A program made the translations under genes and the position numbers. Below the pieces are notes generated by a model, which searched no databases, was not told the DNA's origin, and saw only the letters and a program-made list of their open reading frames with translations. From Eubacteriales Family XIII. Incertae Sedis bacterium (lineage in GTDB: Bacteria > Bacillota > Clostridia > Peptostreptococcales > Anaerovoracaceae): a DNA stretch of 8,363 bases. Location of the stretch: positions 1-8,363 of the forward strand of contig JAITKU010000046.1 of assembly GCA_031278255.1 (NCBI GenBank). The letters run 5' to 3'. Of the stretch, positions 1 through 5,021 are shown piece after piece. Numbering within the stretch: position 1 is the stretch's first letter; each line of letters begins with the position of its first letter.

Positions 1-222
1 CTTCACCTTGCCGTCAAGCCATTCGCGGGCGGCGGCAATCGCATGGGCGGGTCGCCCGTCGCCGGGGCAATGCTTGGCGAACAGCGGCAGCATTTTCTGT
101 TCCGCGTAATCGAGCGCCCAATTCGCAACCGTCGTCTTGCTCTGCGTCTCAATCAGGCGCATGAGGGCGACGGCGGACGGCGCGTTTATGTCGCCATAGG
201 TCTTGCGTAGTTTCTTGGCCAT
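1..222 (-). CDS. Imm5-like putative immunity protein, N-terminal part (runs off left edge)
   Basis: Seen: an open frame of 74 codons on the minus strand, beginning with ATG at 222-220 and still open at base 1. It opens MAKKLRKTYGDINAPSAVAL and contains the stretch HCPGDGRPAHAIAAAREWLD. A strong GGAGGG ribosome binding site lies about 8 bases before the ATG, which decides this start. Family knowledge: this N-terminus, with an alpha-helical character and the CPGD-RP...A..AAREW motif, resembles the family annotated as putative immunity protein (Imm5-like domain). Those proteins are predicted to neutralise polymorphic toxins, but their biochemical role is largely untested. Context: no toxin gene is visible in the window, and the neighbour at 472-873 is unrelated. 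The C-terminal portion lies outside. The family call rests on recall of the N-terminal motif only, so the function is inference. Confidence 0.7.
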   Translation of the reverse strand, partial: MAKKLRKTYGDINAPSAVALMRLIETQSKTTVANWALDYAEQKMLPLFAKHCPGDGRPAHAIAAAREWLDGKVK

Positions 223-251
223 ACTTTTCGCCCTCCGTGTTAAACAGACAG

Positions 252-308
252 GTCACATAACGCTATTGTGACTTTCACGTCTCTGTTTTTCCCCAAACAA
301 ATATATCA
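252..308 (-). promoter_or_regulatory. Extended -10 promoter and leader dyad upstream of the Imm5-like gene
   Basis: On the minus strand a TATATT hexamer (plus 300-305) is preceded by TGA (plus 306-308), which makes an extended -10 element. No good -35 is visible. Between it and the ribosome binding site lies a perfect 6-bp inverted repeat, GTCACA (252-257) and TGTGAC (267-272), with 9 bases between the arms. This could be an operator or a small leader hairpin. The half-site order is opposite to the CRP/FNR arrangement, so it is not a CRP box. Motif matching only. Confidence 0.4.
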
Positions 309-336
309 TAAAACCGCGAATAATTCCACCGGGATT

Positions 337-351
337 TTCAAATTTGGCTCC
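337..351. repeat. Half copy of the hairpin repeat (copy A)
   Basis: TTCAAATTTGGCTCC here is identical to the left arm plus the first four loop bases of the complete palindrome at 2378-2407. The match stops after CTCC, and the right arm is missing. It lies in the non-coding stretch between the Imm5-like gene and the PPOX gene, on the opposite side of the PPOX/HxlR pair from copies B and C. Confidence 0.5.
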
Positions 352-389
352 TCATTTCGGCATACCTGGCGGGTGACGCCGGCATTGTA

Positions 390-450
390 CCGCAGGAGTA
401 CGGGCCGCTGCGGTTCGCTGTGGAAAAAATACCGGCGTGCGGCTGTCGGT
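390..450. other. Intergenic hairpins, possible weak terminator of the PPOX gene
   Basis: Two small structures are visible. CCGCAG (390-395) and CTGCGG (408-413) form a perfect 6-bp stem. Read on the minus strand just beyond the PPOX stop codon, ACCG and CGGT within 431-450 can pair and are followed by six Ts (plus 424-429 are As). That would be a weak rho-independent terminator for the gene at 472-873. The stem is short and bulged, so confidence is low. The bases TGCGGCTGTCGGT (438-450) recur in the strong terminator at 1866-1900. Confidence 0.3.
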
Positions 451-471
451 CGGAGATGAAATTATAAAATT

Positions 472-873
472 CTACAGAGTGTGGGTGGTTGCGCCATCCG
501 TGAAGCTGAAAGTCTCGATGACCTTCACGTCGATGCAGAACAACTTGAACACGGGATTGTCCGGCGAGCCGTATATCCCTTTGATACCGGGGTTCTCGTC
601 AAGCGCACGGGCTTTCAGGGAAATGTCGTCAACAAAGACGACCTTGCCGTTCACGGATACAACCGGGTTGAAATCGGCGGGGTAAGTGCAAAACGACACA
701 TTGGGGTTTGCCCGCAACTGCTTGTAGACGGGCTTTTGGCTGCTCGTGCAAAAATAGACTTTATTCCCGTCGACAAACAGGAATTGGAACACCCTTGTCC
801 CCACACCTTCACCGTCTTGCGTAGCAAGTACACCGTTCGGGTTGGCTTTCAAGACCGATTCGTAATCAAACAT
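472..873 (-). CDS. Pyridoxamine 5'-phosphate oxidase-like flavin-binding protein (133 aa)
   Basis: Seen: a 133-residue frame starting MFDYESVLKANPNGVLATQD and ending with TAG at 474-472. The start chosen is ATG at 873-871 because AGGAGG lies 7 bases upstream (plus 881-886). A longer frame from 900 exists but has no such site and would add nine residues not typical of the family. Family knowledge: the ordering GVLAT..GEGVGTRVFQFLFVDGNKVYF (residues 14-41), TSSQKPVYKQLRANPNVSFC (43-62) and the later FKLFCIDVKVIETFSF is the split beta-barrel of small PPOX/FMN-binding proteins. In these, the barrel and the Lys/Gln segment contact FMN or a related cofactor of a homodimer. Real substrates are mostly unknown, so this is not a claim of pyridoxal-phosphate synthesis. 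Context: it is divergent from an HxlR regulator, a common pairing for stress-responsive flavoproteins and reductases. Cytosolic; no signal peptide or membrane segment. Confidence 0.85.
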   Translation of the reverse strand: MFDYESVLKANPNGVLATQDGEGVGTRVFQFLFVDGNKVYFCTSSQKPVYKQLRANPNVSFCTYPADFNPVVSVNGKVVFVDDISLKARALDENPGIKGIYGSPDNPVFKLFCIDVKVIETFSFTDGATTHTL

Positions 874-900
874 TGCTTTTGCCTCCTTTGAAATCAACAA

Positions 901-929
901 TTGACTGACCGCTTCTAAGGATATATTAT
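901..929 (+). promoter_or_regulatory. Sigma-A type promoter of the HxlR gene
   Basis: TTGACT (901-906) and TATTAT (924-929) are separated by exactly 17 bases. They match the -35 and -10 consensus in 5 of 6 positions each. The predicted start near 936 leaves a leader of about 80 bases that contains the candidate operator at 949-981. The promoter lies back to back with that of the PPOX gene. Confidence 0.6.
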
Positions 930-955
930 TATGGCAAGGCTCAATAGTAAAGTAA
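928..955 (-). promoter_or_regulatory. Candidate promoter of the PPOX gene overlapping the regulator's promoter
   Basis: On the minus strand CATAAT (plus 928-933) matches the -10 consensus in 5 of 6 positions. A poor -35 (TTACTT, plus 950-955) lies 16 bases upstream. It overlaps the -10 of the plus-strand promoter, so the two transcripts would compete. The weak -35 falls inside the candidate operator region, which would fit regulation by the neighbouring HxlR protein. Confidence 0.35.
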
Positions 956-981
956 GCACCTTAAAGTGCCGTAGTAACTTT
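949..981. promoter_or_regulatory. Candidate operator dyads for the HxlR regulator
   Basis: Two inverted repeats overlap here: AAAGT (949-953) with ACTTT (977-981), and GCAC (956-959) with GTGC (966-969) around a TTAA core. HxlR-family regulators such as B. subtilis HypR and YodB bind dyads in the promoters of adjacent divergent genes. The position, just downstream of the regulator's own start and across the PPOX -35, suits repression of both. The two dyads are not concentric, so the exact operator is uncertain. Confidence 0.4.
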
Positions 982-1016
982 TTAGAAACCATTGGCTGTT
1001 ATCAGGAGGAAAGACG

Positions 1017-1358
1017 ATGCTCAAACGATATGACTTCCCGGATTGCCCGGTGGAAACCGCGCTTATGTTGATGGGCGACAGATGGAAGATTCTGATTGTC
1101 CGGGAGTTGCTGACGGGGACAAGACGCTTCGGCGCGTTGAAGAAGTCGCTCGGCGGCATATCCCAAAAGGTACTGACGCAACACCTGCGCATTATGGAGG
1201 AAAACGGCCTCGTCCATCGTCAGGTTTTTGCGGAAGTGCCGCCCCGCGTGGAATACTCACTCACAGAATTGGGACGAAGCCTGAAACCGATCCATGACGC
1301 AATGTGGAAGTGGGGGGAGAAATTCAAGGCGAACTTAGAATTGTCTCGGAGGACGTGA
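1017..1358 (+). CDS. HxlR-family winged-helix transcriptional regulator (113 aa)
   Basis: Seen: 113 residues starting MLKRYDFPDCPVETALMLMG. ATG at 1017 is preceded by CAGGAGG about 7 bases upstream, and TGA ends at 1358. Domains: residues 10-95 form the HxlR (MarR-like, winged helix-turn-helix) DNA-binding domain, with CPVE at the N-terminus, GDRWKILIVREL (helix 1-2), FGALKKSLGGISQKVLTQHL (recognition region) and the wing PPRVEYSLTELG. Length is typical for the family. The protein has one cysteine, Cys10, in the position of the conserved N-terminal cysteine used by HypR and YodB to sense quinones, diamide or other electrophiles through disulfide formation. Context: it is divergent from a PPOX flavoprotein and probably controls that gene and itself through the shared 143-bp intergenic region. 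The inducer is unknown. Redox sensing is inference from the single conserved cysteine. Confidence 0.92.
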   Translation: MLKRYDFPDCPVETALMLMGDRWKILIVRELLTGTRRFGALKKSLGGISQKVLTQHLRIMEENGLVHRQVFAEVPPRVEYSLTELGRSLKPIHDAMWKWGEKFKANLELSRRT

Positions 1359-1581
1359 TTGTGAATCATACTTTTTCTTCGCCGACCCGCGAACAAATAC
1401 CATCCGTATCAGAGTTGTCGGATGGGAGTCGGAAAACCGCATACAGAGGAATCATCGACGCCGATTGGCTCCGTTCAATTTTGGCTCCGTCCAAAATTGA
1501 ATTTCATAGCTGAATTCCAACGTTTTTCATCTGCTGACAGCAAAATCGGCAACGATTTGGCAACATAAGATTTCTCCGTAT
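1359..1581. other. Non-coding stretch downstream of the HxlR gene
   Basis: I find no supported gene here. CCATCCG (1400-1406) and CGGATGG (1419-1425) form a 7-bp stem with a 12-base loop soon after the HxlR stop. It lacks a T run, so at best it is a poor terminator. The main feature is hairpin repeat copy B. A minus-strand frame ending at 1475 runs through the repeat and through the terminator at 1582-1624. I do not accept it as a gene because much of it is hairpin sequence. Confidence 0.5.
1465..1501. repeat. Hairpin repeat copy B with duplicated left part
   Basis: Arms TTCAATTTTGG (1474-1484) and CCAAAATTGAA (1491-1501) form a perfect 11-bp stem around loop CTCCGT (1485-1490). The decamer TTGGCTCCGT occurs twice in tandem, at 1465-1474 and 1481-1490, so the left part of the element is duplicated. 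Compared with copy C at 2378-2407, one base in the left arm differs (A to T) and its partner in the right arm differs to match (T to A). The loop is identical. This keeps the hairpin intact in both copies. Confidence 0.75.
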
Positions 1582-1624
1582 AAAAAGACTTTACTGATTT
1601 TGAACCGTCAGTGAGGTCTTTTTT
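1582..1624. terminator. Bidirectional rho-independent terminator
   Basis: AAAAAGACTTTACTGA (1582-1597) pairs with TCAGTGAGGTCTTTTT (1608-1623) over 16 positions, two of which are G-U pairs on the plus strand. The loop is 10 bases. The A run on one side and the six Ts on the other (1619-1624) would terminate transcription from either direction. On the plus strand it would stop read-through from the HxlR gene about 225 bases upstream. On the minus strand no gene that ends here is intact. Confidence 0.75.
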
Positions 1625-1708
1625 CATCGCCATTGAACGACGCCGCCCGGGCAGGAGCGGGCCTTTGTGGAGGGATTTTATGCGATAATGGCAAAAAATC
1701 ATGCTATT

Positions 1709-1737
1709 TTGGTAATTTTAATGCAAAGATATATAAT
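1709..1737 (+). promoter_or_regulatory. Strong sigma-A type promoter with no gene behind it
   Basis: TTGGTA (1709-1714) and a perfect TATAAT (1732-1737) are separated by exactly 17 bases in an AT-rich patch of an otherwise GC-rich window. The predicted start is near 1744. No plausible protein gene begins downstream before the terminator at 1866-1900. Confidence 0.6.
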
Positions 1738-1743
1738 CATGTG

Positions 1744-1900
1744 TATAATTACAATCATAAACAGATTCATAGTTTATCGCCTTAATCGGGCAGTTGCCGT
1801 GGTCCGATATAAAGGGGCGCAATCGGAATAAACCGCTTGCGTCTACAATTTAATACCCATACCGGCCGACAGTCGCACACGATGCGGCTGTCGGTTTTTT
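1744..1900 (+). ncRNA. Candidate small RNA or orphan leader RNA
   Basis: The region between the promoter at 1709-1737 and the strong terminator ending at 1900 would give a transcript of about 155 nt. It contains the perfect inverted repeat TCCGAT (1803-1808) and ATCGGA (1822-1827) with 13 bases between, a small GGC-AGTT-GCC stem-loop near 1789-1798, and the terminal hairpin. The only frame is a 31-codon run (1739-1834) whose ATG sits right at the -10 and has no ribosome binding site, so I do not call it a gene. It does not match an RNA family I recognise. It could equally be the attenuated leader of a gene lost from the mobile element. Confidence 0.35.
1866..1900 (+). terminator. Strong rho-independent terminator
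   Basis: CCGACAGTCGCA (1866-1877) pairs with TGCGGCTGTCGG (1883-1894), a 12-bp stem with one G-U pair and the five-base loop CACGA, followed directly by six Ts (1895-1900). It ends the orphan transcription unit that starts near 1744. Confidence 0.85.
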
Positions 1901-1951
1901 CCGCCCCGGAAGCCGCAGCCTTATCGGGTTCTTTTTCGTAACATACCTACT

Positions 1952-2040
1952 GACGGCCAAATCACGGAGCGGGAACTCCTGACCCCGACGGGATTCGTAT
2001 GCCGAATAACCGCTGCGTCCTTTTGTTTATCCGGGGCGAG
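1952..2040 (+). pseudogene. Fragment of a VirD4/TraG-type coupling protein (C-terminal end), frameshifted
   Basis: Seen: one plus frame reads DGQITERELLTP up to about 1987. A different frame then continues DGIRMPNNRCVLLFIRGE to 2040. Placed end to end they resemble the C-terminal stretch RELLTPDEVR-M-NNR-LFIRGE of type IV secretion coupling ATPases (VirD4/TraG family) of Gram-positive conjugative elements. There the protein links the relaxosome to the transport channel. A frame change between TP and DG, consistent with a one-base loss, separates the parts, and stop codons surround them. Only about 30 residues of a protein that is normally several hundred long survive, with no Walker motifs. 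Identification is by motif recall and needs a profile search. Confidence 0.5.
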
Positions 2041-2045
2041 CGCGG

Positions 2046-2275
2046 ATTGAAGATTGCTACGAGAAGATACAGGCGGGCAAGCGGGAGAAGCTGTTTCATG
2101 AGGTCATATTCCGGATAGGCAACAAGGATGATATGGCGGTGGGAGCAAACGCGGACCGGATGCCCGCGTATCGCTCAAACAGGCACGCGCGGCGCAGGGC
2201 TTCACGGGCGGCACCCGTCAGGAGACGGAACAGAGCCGGTGGGTGTTGTCCGAAAAAGAACAGTTCGCCGCCATC
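2046..2275 (+). pseudogene. Decayed MobV-family relaxase (plasmid recombination/mobilisation protein)
   Basis: Seen: frame one (from about 2046) reads EDCYEKIQAGKREKLFHEVI then FRIGNKDDMAV to about 2141. The next frame continues GSKRGPDARVSLKQ, ARAAQGFTGGTR, then RWVLSEKEQFAAIE to 2275. Family knowledge: in MobV relaxases (Pre/Mob type) these blocks occur in this order, but between them lie about 60 residues holding the metal-binding motif H-x-D-E-x-x-P-H-x-H and the surrounding catalytic core. Here that block is missing and the reading frame changes at the junction near 2141. The protein is therefore dead as a nicking enzyme. It lies just after a coupling-protein fragment, which fits a collapsed mobilisable or conjugative element. 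Confidence 0.7.
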
Positions 2276-2406
2276 GAGAAGCGGCTCGCCAAGGTCGAGC
2301 GGCAGGAGAATCTCGTCAACAATTATGTGAAAGACGGCCTGTTCACGGCGAAAACCATCGACCCGGTCGATACGCTGTTTCAAATTTGGCTCCGTCCAAA
2401 TTTGAA
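2276..2406 (+). pseudogene. Unrecognised coding remnant fused in frame to the MobV fragment
   Basis: The MobV frame stays open and reads KRLAKVERQENLVNNYVKDG followed by LFTAKTIDPVDTL, then enters the palindromic repeat. This segment does not look like the usual MobV continuation. It has a charged, helix-like pattern typical of small accessory proteins in such elements. Because it joins the relaxase remnant without a start codon or ribosome binding site, I read it as the tail of a second, deleted gene. Its function is unknown. Confidence 0.35.
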
Positions 2407-2411
2407 ATGGC
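2374..2411. repeat. Hairpin repeat copy C, perfect palindrome
   Basis: Arms TTTCAAATTTGG (2378-2389) and CCAAATTTGAAA (2396-2407) pair perfectly over 12 bp around loop CTCCGT (2390-2395). The stem extends to 16 bp on the plus strand if two G-U pairs are allowed (2374-2377 with 2408-2411). It sits at the boundary between two gene remnants. There is no T run after the stem, so it is not a standard terminator. Copies A (337-351) and B (1465-1501) share the loop and arm. Confidence 0.75.
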
Positions 2412-2535
2412 ATGGGCGAAAAAGAAGCAGATATCGTTTGATTTGGATACGGCGGCGCTCAAAACATACTGTCCGAGCGGCAATTGGCAGCACGCCGGGG
2501 CGAAAAAAACACCGTCGAAAGCTAAATCGCGCGAG
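2407..2535 (+). pseudogene. VapD-like protein remnant, internally deleted
   Basis: Seen: ATG at 2407 opens MAWAKKKQISFDLDTAALKT, then YCPSGNWQHAGAKKTPSKAK before running in frame past the end of the neighbouring phnX gene. Family knowledge: the opening KKKQISFDLDT..LK.YYPS..W..A resembles VapD-like proteins, Cas2-like ferredoxin-fold endoribonucleases or toxins. These are often found near mobilisation genes in clostridial elements and usually run to 90 or more residues. Here the central part, which should contain the rest of the fold, is missing, and a lysine-rich tail follows directly after W..A. The start codon overlaps the end of the palindromic repeat. The assignment is tentative. Any product would be non-functional. 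Confidence 0.4.
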
Positions 2536-2547
2536 CGCCCGGGGGAT

Positions 2548-2566
2548 GCGGACGGCCGCCGTCCGC
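2548..2566 (-). terminator. GC-rich hairpin just beyond the phnX stop, likely 3' end of the phn transcript
   Basis: GCGGACGG (2548-2555) and CCGTCCGC (2559-2566) form a perfect 8-bp stem with a three-base loop, starting 11 bases after the phnX stop codon in the minus direction. No U tract follows on the minus strand (it continues ATCCCCC), so termination may be inefficient or factor-assisted, or the hairpin may only protect the 3' end. Confidence 0.4.
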
Positions 2567-2577
2567 GCGGCTTCAGT

Positions 2578-3360
2578 TTAACGCCGCAGCGACTCGATGA
2601 GGGCCGGCAAGGCCGTGATGTCCTCTATAACCATATCCGCGCCCGCCTGCATATATCTGCGTTCCGTCTCTTCAAACGCGAGGCGCTTTTCGTCCGCGCG
2701 CATATCGTTCAACTCCGCTTCGCGCAGGCCGAGCATACAGGAGCCCTTAATCACGCCGACGCAAAGACAGCCCGCGTTCTTGCCCTCCTGCATATCGGCG
2801 GCCGTATCGCCGACTTTCAGCGCCTCGCCCGCCGACAGGATGCGCAGTTTTTCCAGATTGCGCCAGAGCATGTAGGGATAGGGCCTCCCGACGCCGCCGA
2901 CCTCATCCGGGCAAACCAGACAGTCGGGCGCGTAGCCCGCCGCCGCCGCGGAGGCGGCCACGATCTCCATCATGGCGGTCGTGTAGCCCGTCGTGGAGCC
3001 GACGCGGATGTCCATTTCCCGTACGCGGGCGACGGTGTCCGTCACGCCGGGCAGGGGCGTTGTATGCGCGTTCAGCACGGCGAACAGCTCCGGCTCAAAG
3101 CGCGCGTATATCTCGTCCACGTCCCTGTCCGTCCAGGGATGTCCCTTGGTCTCGCGCCACAGCGCGGACAACCTCTCCCCCGTCAGCATGGTCTTTATGT
3201 GCGCGCGCTTTTGCATCCCCATCGGCGCGCGCGTTTCCTCGATCGTCGGCGTCAGTCCGAAAGCGGCAAAGGCCTTGCCGAAAGCCGCCACGGGCGCGAA
3301 GGACCCGAAGTCCACGGTCGTCCCCGCCCAGTCAAAAATAACCGCTTTGATCCTCTTCAT
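2578..3360 (-). CDS. phnX: Phosphonoacetaldehyde hydrolase (phosphonatase), 260 aa
   Basis: Cytosolic HAD-superfamily enzyme that splits phosphonoacetaldehyde into acetaldehyde and phosphate. Seen: motif I DWAGT at 10-14 with nucleophile Asp10; a lysine in MGMQKRAHIK (Lys51) placed like the Schiff-base Lys53 of the Bacillus cereus enzyme, in the cap domain; motif II GSTTGYT (121-127); GRPYPYML (158-165); and motif IV VGDTAADMQEG (183-193) with Asp185 and Asp189 for magnesium. Length matches the family (about 260-270). The ATG at 3360-3358 is preceded by GAAAGGAGAG at good spacing, and the stop is TAA at 2580-2578. Its start overlaps the stop of the permease gene in an ATGA arrangement, which implies translational coupling. 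It is last in the phosphonate operon. The upstream step, PhnW transamination of 2-aminoethylphosphonate, is not encoded here. Catalytic residues are intact, so it is probably active. Confidence 0.93.
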   Translation of the reverse strand: MKRIKAVIFDWAGTTVDFGSFAPVAAFGKAFAAFGLTPTIEETRAPMGMQKRAHIKTMLTGERLSALWRETKGHPWTDRDVDEIYARFEPELFAVLNAHTTPLPGVTDTVARVREMDIRVGSTTGYTTAMMEIVAASAAAAGYAPDCLVCPDEVGGVGRPYPYMLWRNLEKLRILSAGEALKVGDTAADMQEGKNAGCLCVGVIKGSCMLGLREAELNDMRADEKRLAFEETERRYMQAGADMVIEDITALPALIESLRR

Positions 3361-5018
3361 GACTCTCTCCTTTCGATGCGGCGCACGGCAAAGGCGTAGG
3401 CAATCCTGACCGCGACGTTGATAAACAGGATCAACAGGCTCATCGCCGCCGCTTGGCTGATGTCGCCCGCCTCCTCCATATGCGTGATCGCAATCGACGC
3501 GATCTTGAATTTCGCGCCGTACAGGAACACCACCGCCGAAACAGTCACCATGGAATTCACGAAATAATACATGAATATCTCCAAAACGGCGGACAGCGAC
3601 AGGGGCACGCTTACGCGCAGGAACAGCCTGAGGCGCGAGATATTCATGCTGTCCGAAACGCTCTCAAACTCCCGGTCGAGCCGCTTGAGCGATCCCGAGG
3701 CGGTGATGAAAGGCACGGCAAAATAGTGCAGTATATTGGACAAAACCAGTATCACAATCGTTCCGTATATGAAGTGCAGCGGATTCTCCCGCGCGTTGAA
3801 GAAGAAGATAAACGCGACGCCTATGACCATGCCGGGCAGGGCCAAGGGCAGCGTCGCCAGCAGTCTGCCGTATTTCCTGAGCGGCCCGAAGCCCTCTGTT
3901 TTTTCCATTATGTAGGCGTAAACAAAGACGAAAACCGTCCCGAACAGGGCCGTCGTCAGGCTCATCCGCAACGAGTTGAAATAGCTTCCCATCCCGCCCG
4001 CGGAGGCGTTGAAGCCGAAATGACGGAGGGTCGGCGCCATATTGTAGGGGTAATATTCGGTCAGCGCGCCCATGAACAGCACCGCGATCAGGAACAAGAA
4101 GCAAAGGCTCACGAGGGCGCAAAACGCGAAGAAGAGCGCGTCCCGCAAGCGGTTCTCCCTCACGACGAGCCGCGTTGTCTTGGTGTTTATCGTACTCGCG
4201 TTCCGGTTGCCCGCGATACGTCCCGCGGCGAAAGAGAGGACGGCGGGCAGCAGCAGGAGCGTCCCGACCACCGCGCCCATGTTCATGTCAAACTGCCCCG
4301 CGATCTGCTTGTAGATGTCCGTCGCCAGCACATTGTAGCCGCCGCCCAGCACCTTGGGCGCGCCGAAATCGGTGAACGCGAGCGTAAAGCATACGAAGAA
4401 CACGTTGACAACCGTATACTTGATATCGGGCAGCGTGATGCCGAAGAACTTCCCCGGCGCGGAAACGCCCATGGAGTCGGCGGCCTCGTACAAGCGCCCG
4501 TCCGCGACCTCGAGCGCCACGACGAACATCAAAAACGCCTGCGGAAAGGTGTATATGATCTCCGACAGGATGATACCGAACCTGCCGTAGAGTTCCGTTT
4601 CGACGCCGAGGCCCGTGAGGATCCCCTGTCGTCCGAATATGTATACGAGGCCCAGCGCGTGTACAACCGTCGGCAGGAAGATGGGAATCAGCGCCGTATA
4701 CCTGAAAAACGCCTTGCCCCGCATGTTCGTCCTCGTCAGGCCGTAGGCGTAGGCGAAGCCCAAAAGTACGCTGCATACGGTCGTCACAAGCGAAACGTCC
4801 GCGGTGTTGCGAACGGAGGTGCGCAGCGACGGGCTGTCGAAGTAATCCGCGTAGTTTTGCAGGCCCGCAAAATGCCCGTCCTTATCGAGAAACGCCTTGG
4901 AAAACAGCGAAAACAAGGGTCCTATCTGGATCAGTGTGAAAGCCGCGAGCAGACAGATCAGCAACACGAACTGCGCCTTGCTCGTATGGACAAAGATCGC
5001 CCCGCGTTTGCCCGGCAC
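3357..5018 (-). CDS. Fused two-domain permease of a 2-aminoethylphosphonate ABC transporter (553 aa)
   Basis: Integral membrane subunit that forms the whole translocation channel in one chain. Seen: a first hydrophobic segment at about 15-40; the first permease half to about residue 270, with the ATPase-docking EAA loop EAADSMGVSAPGKFFGITLP at 178-197; a charged linker at 271-293; then a second half whose weaker EAA-like loop lies at 451-472 (FESVSDSMNISRLRLFLRVS and VP). Family knowledge: the iron/AEP-type importers include single-chain permeases of about 550 residues made of two fused halves, matching PhnU-like proteins of phosphonate operons. The start is GTG at 5018-5016, three bases after the ATPase stop codon, with only a weak ribosome binding site, so translation may depend on coupling. 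The stop overlaps the phnX start by four bases. Substrate is inferred from the phnX neighbour. Confidence 0.88.
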   Translation of the reverse strand: MPGKRGAIFVHTSKAQFVLLICLLAAFTLIQIGPLFSLFSKAFLDKDGHFAGLQNYADYFDSPSLRTSVRNTADVSLVTTVCSVLLGFAYAYGLTRTNMRGKAFFRYTALIPIFLPTVVHALGLVYIFGRQGILTGLGVETELYGRFGIILSEIIYTFPQAFLMFVVALEVADGRLYEAADSMGVSAPGKFFGITLPDIKYTVVNVFFVCFTLAFTDFGAPKVLGGGYNVLATDIYKQIAGQFDMNMGAVVGTLLLLPAVLSFAAGRIAGNRNASTINTKTTRLVVRENRLRDALFFAFCALVSLCFLFLIAVLFMGALTEYYPYNMAPTLRHFGFNASAGGMGSYFNSLRMSLTTALFGTVFVFVYAYIMEKTEGFGPLRKYGRLLATLPLALPGMVIGVAFIFFFNARENPLHFIYGTIVILVLSNILHYFAVPFITASGSLKRLDREFESVSDSMNISRLRLFLRVSVPLSLSAVLEIFMYYFVNSMVTVSAVVFLYGAKFKIASIAITHMEEAGDISQAAAMSLLILFINVAVRIAYAFAVRRIERRES

Positions 5019-5021
5019 GGC

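Noticed and set aside
252..272. Dyad GTCACA-TGTGAC as a CRP/FNR site
   Set aside because: The half-sites are in the opposite order to TGTGA-N6-TCACA, and the spacing is 9 rather than 6.
363..467. Plus-strand frame ending with AGDAGIVPQEYGPLRFAVEK and a short tail
   Set aside because: It reads protein-like and may be a gene remnant, but it has no start, no recognised family and spans hairpin sequence, so it cannot be supported.
1475..1633. Minus-strand frame of about 50 codons starting MAMKKDLTDG
   Set aside because: Its codons run through the bidirectional terminator hairpin and hairpin repeat copy B, there is no good ribosome binding site, and I recognise no family. It may be a relic of the mobile element but is unsupported as a gene.
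1739..1834. A 31-codon frame starting at an ATG beside the TATAAT
   Set aside because: The ATG would lie upstream of the predicted transcription start and has no ribosome binding site.
2128..3399. A 423-codon plus-strand frame crossing the mobile-element remnant and phnX
   Set aside because: It links VapD-like remnant sequence with the antisense of phnX. The part over phnX is a shadow of the real gene, and only the short remnant near 2407-2535 is meaningful.
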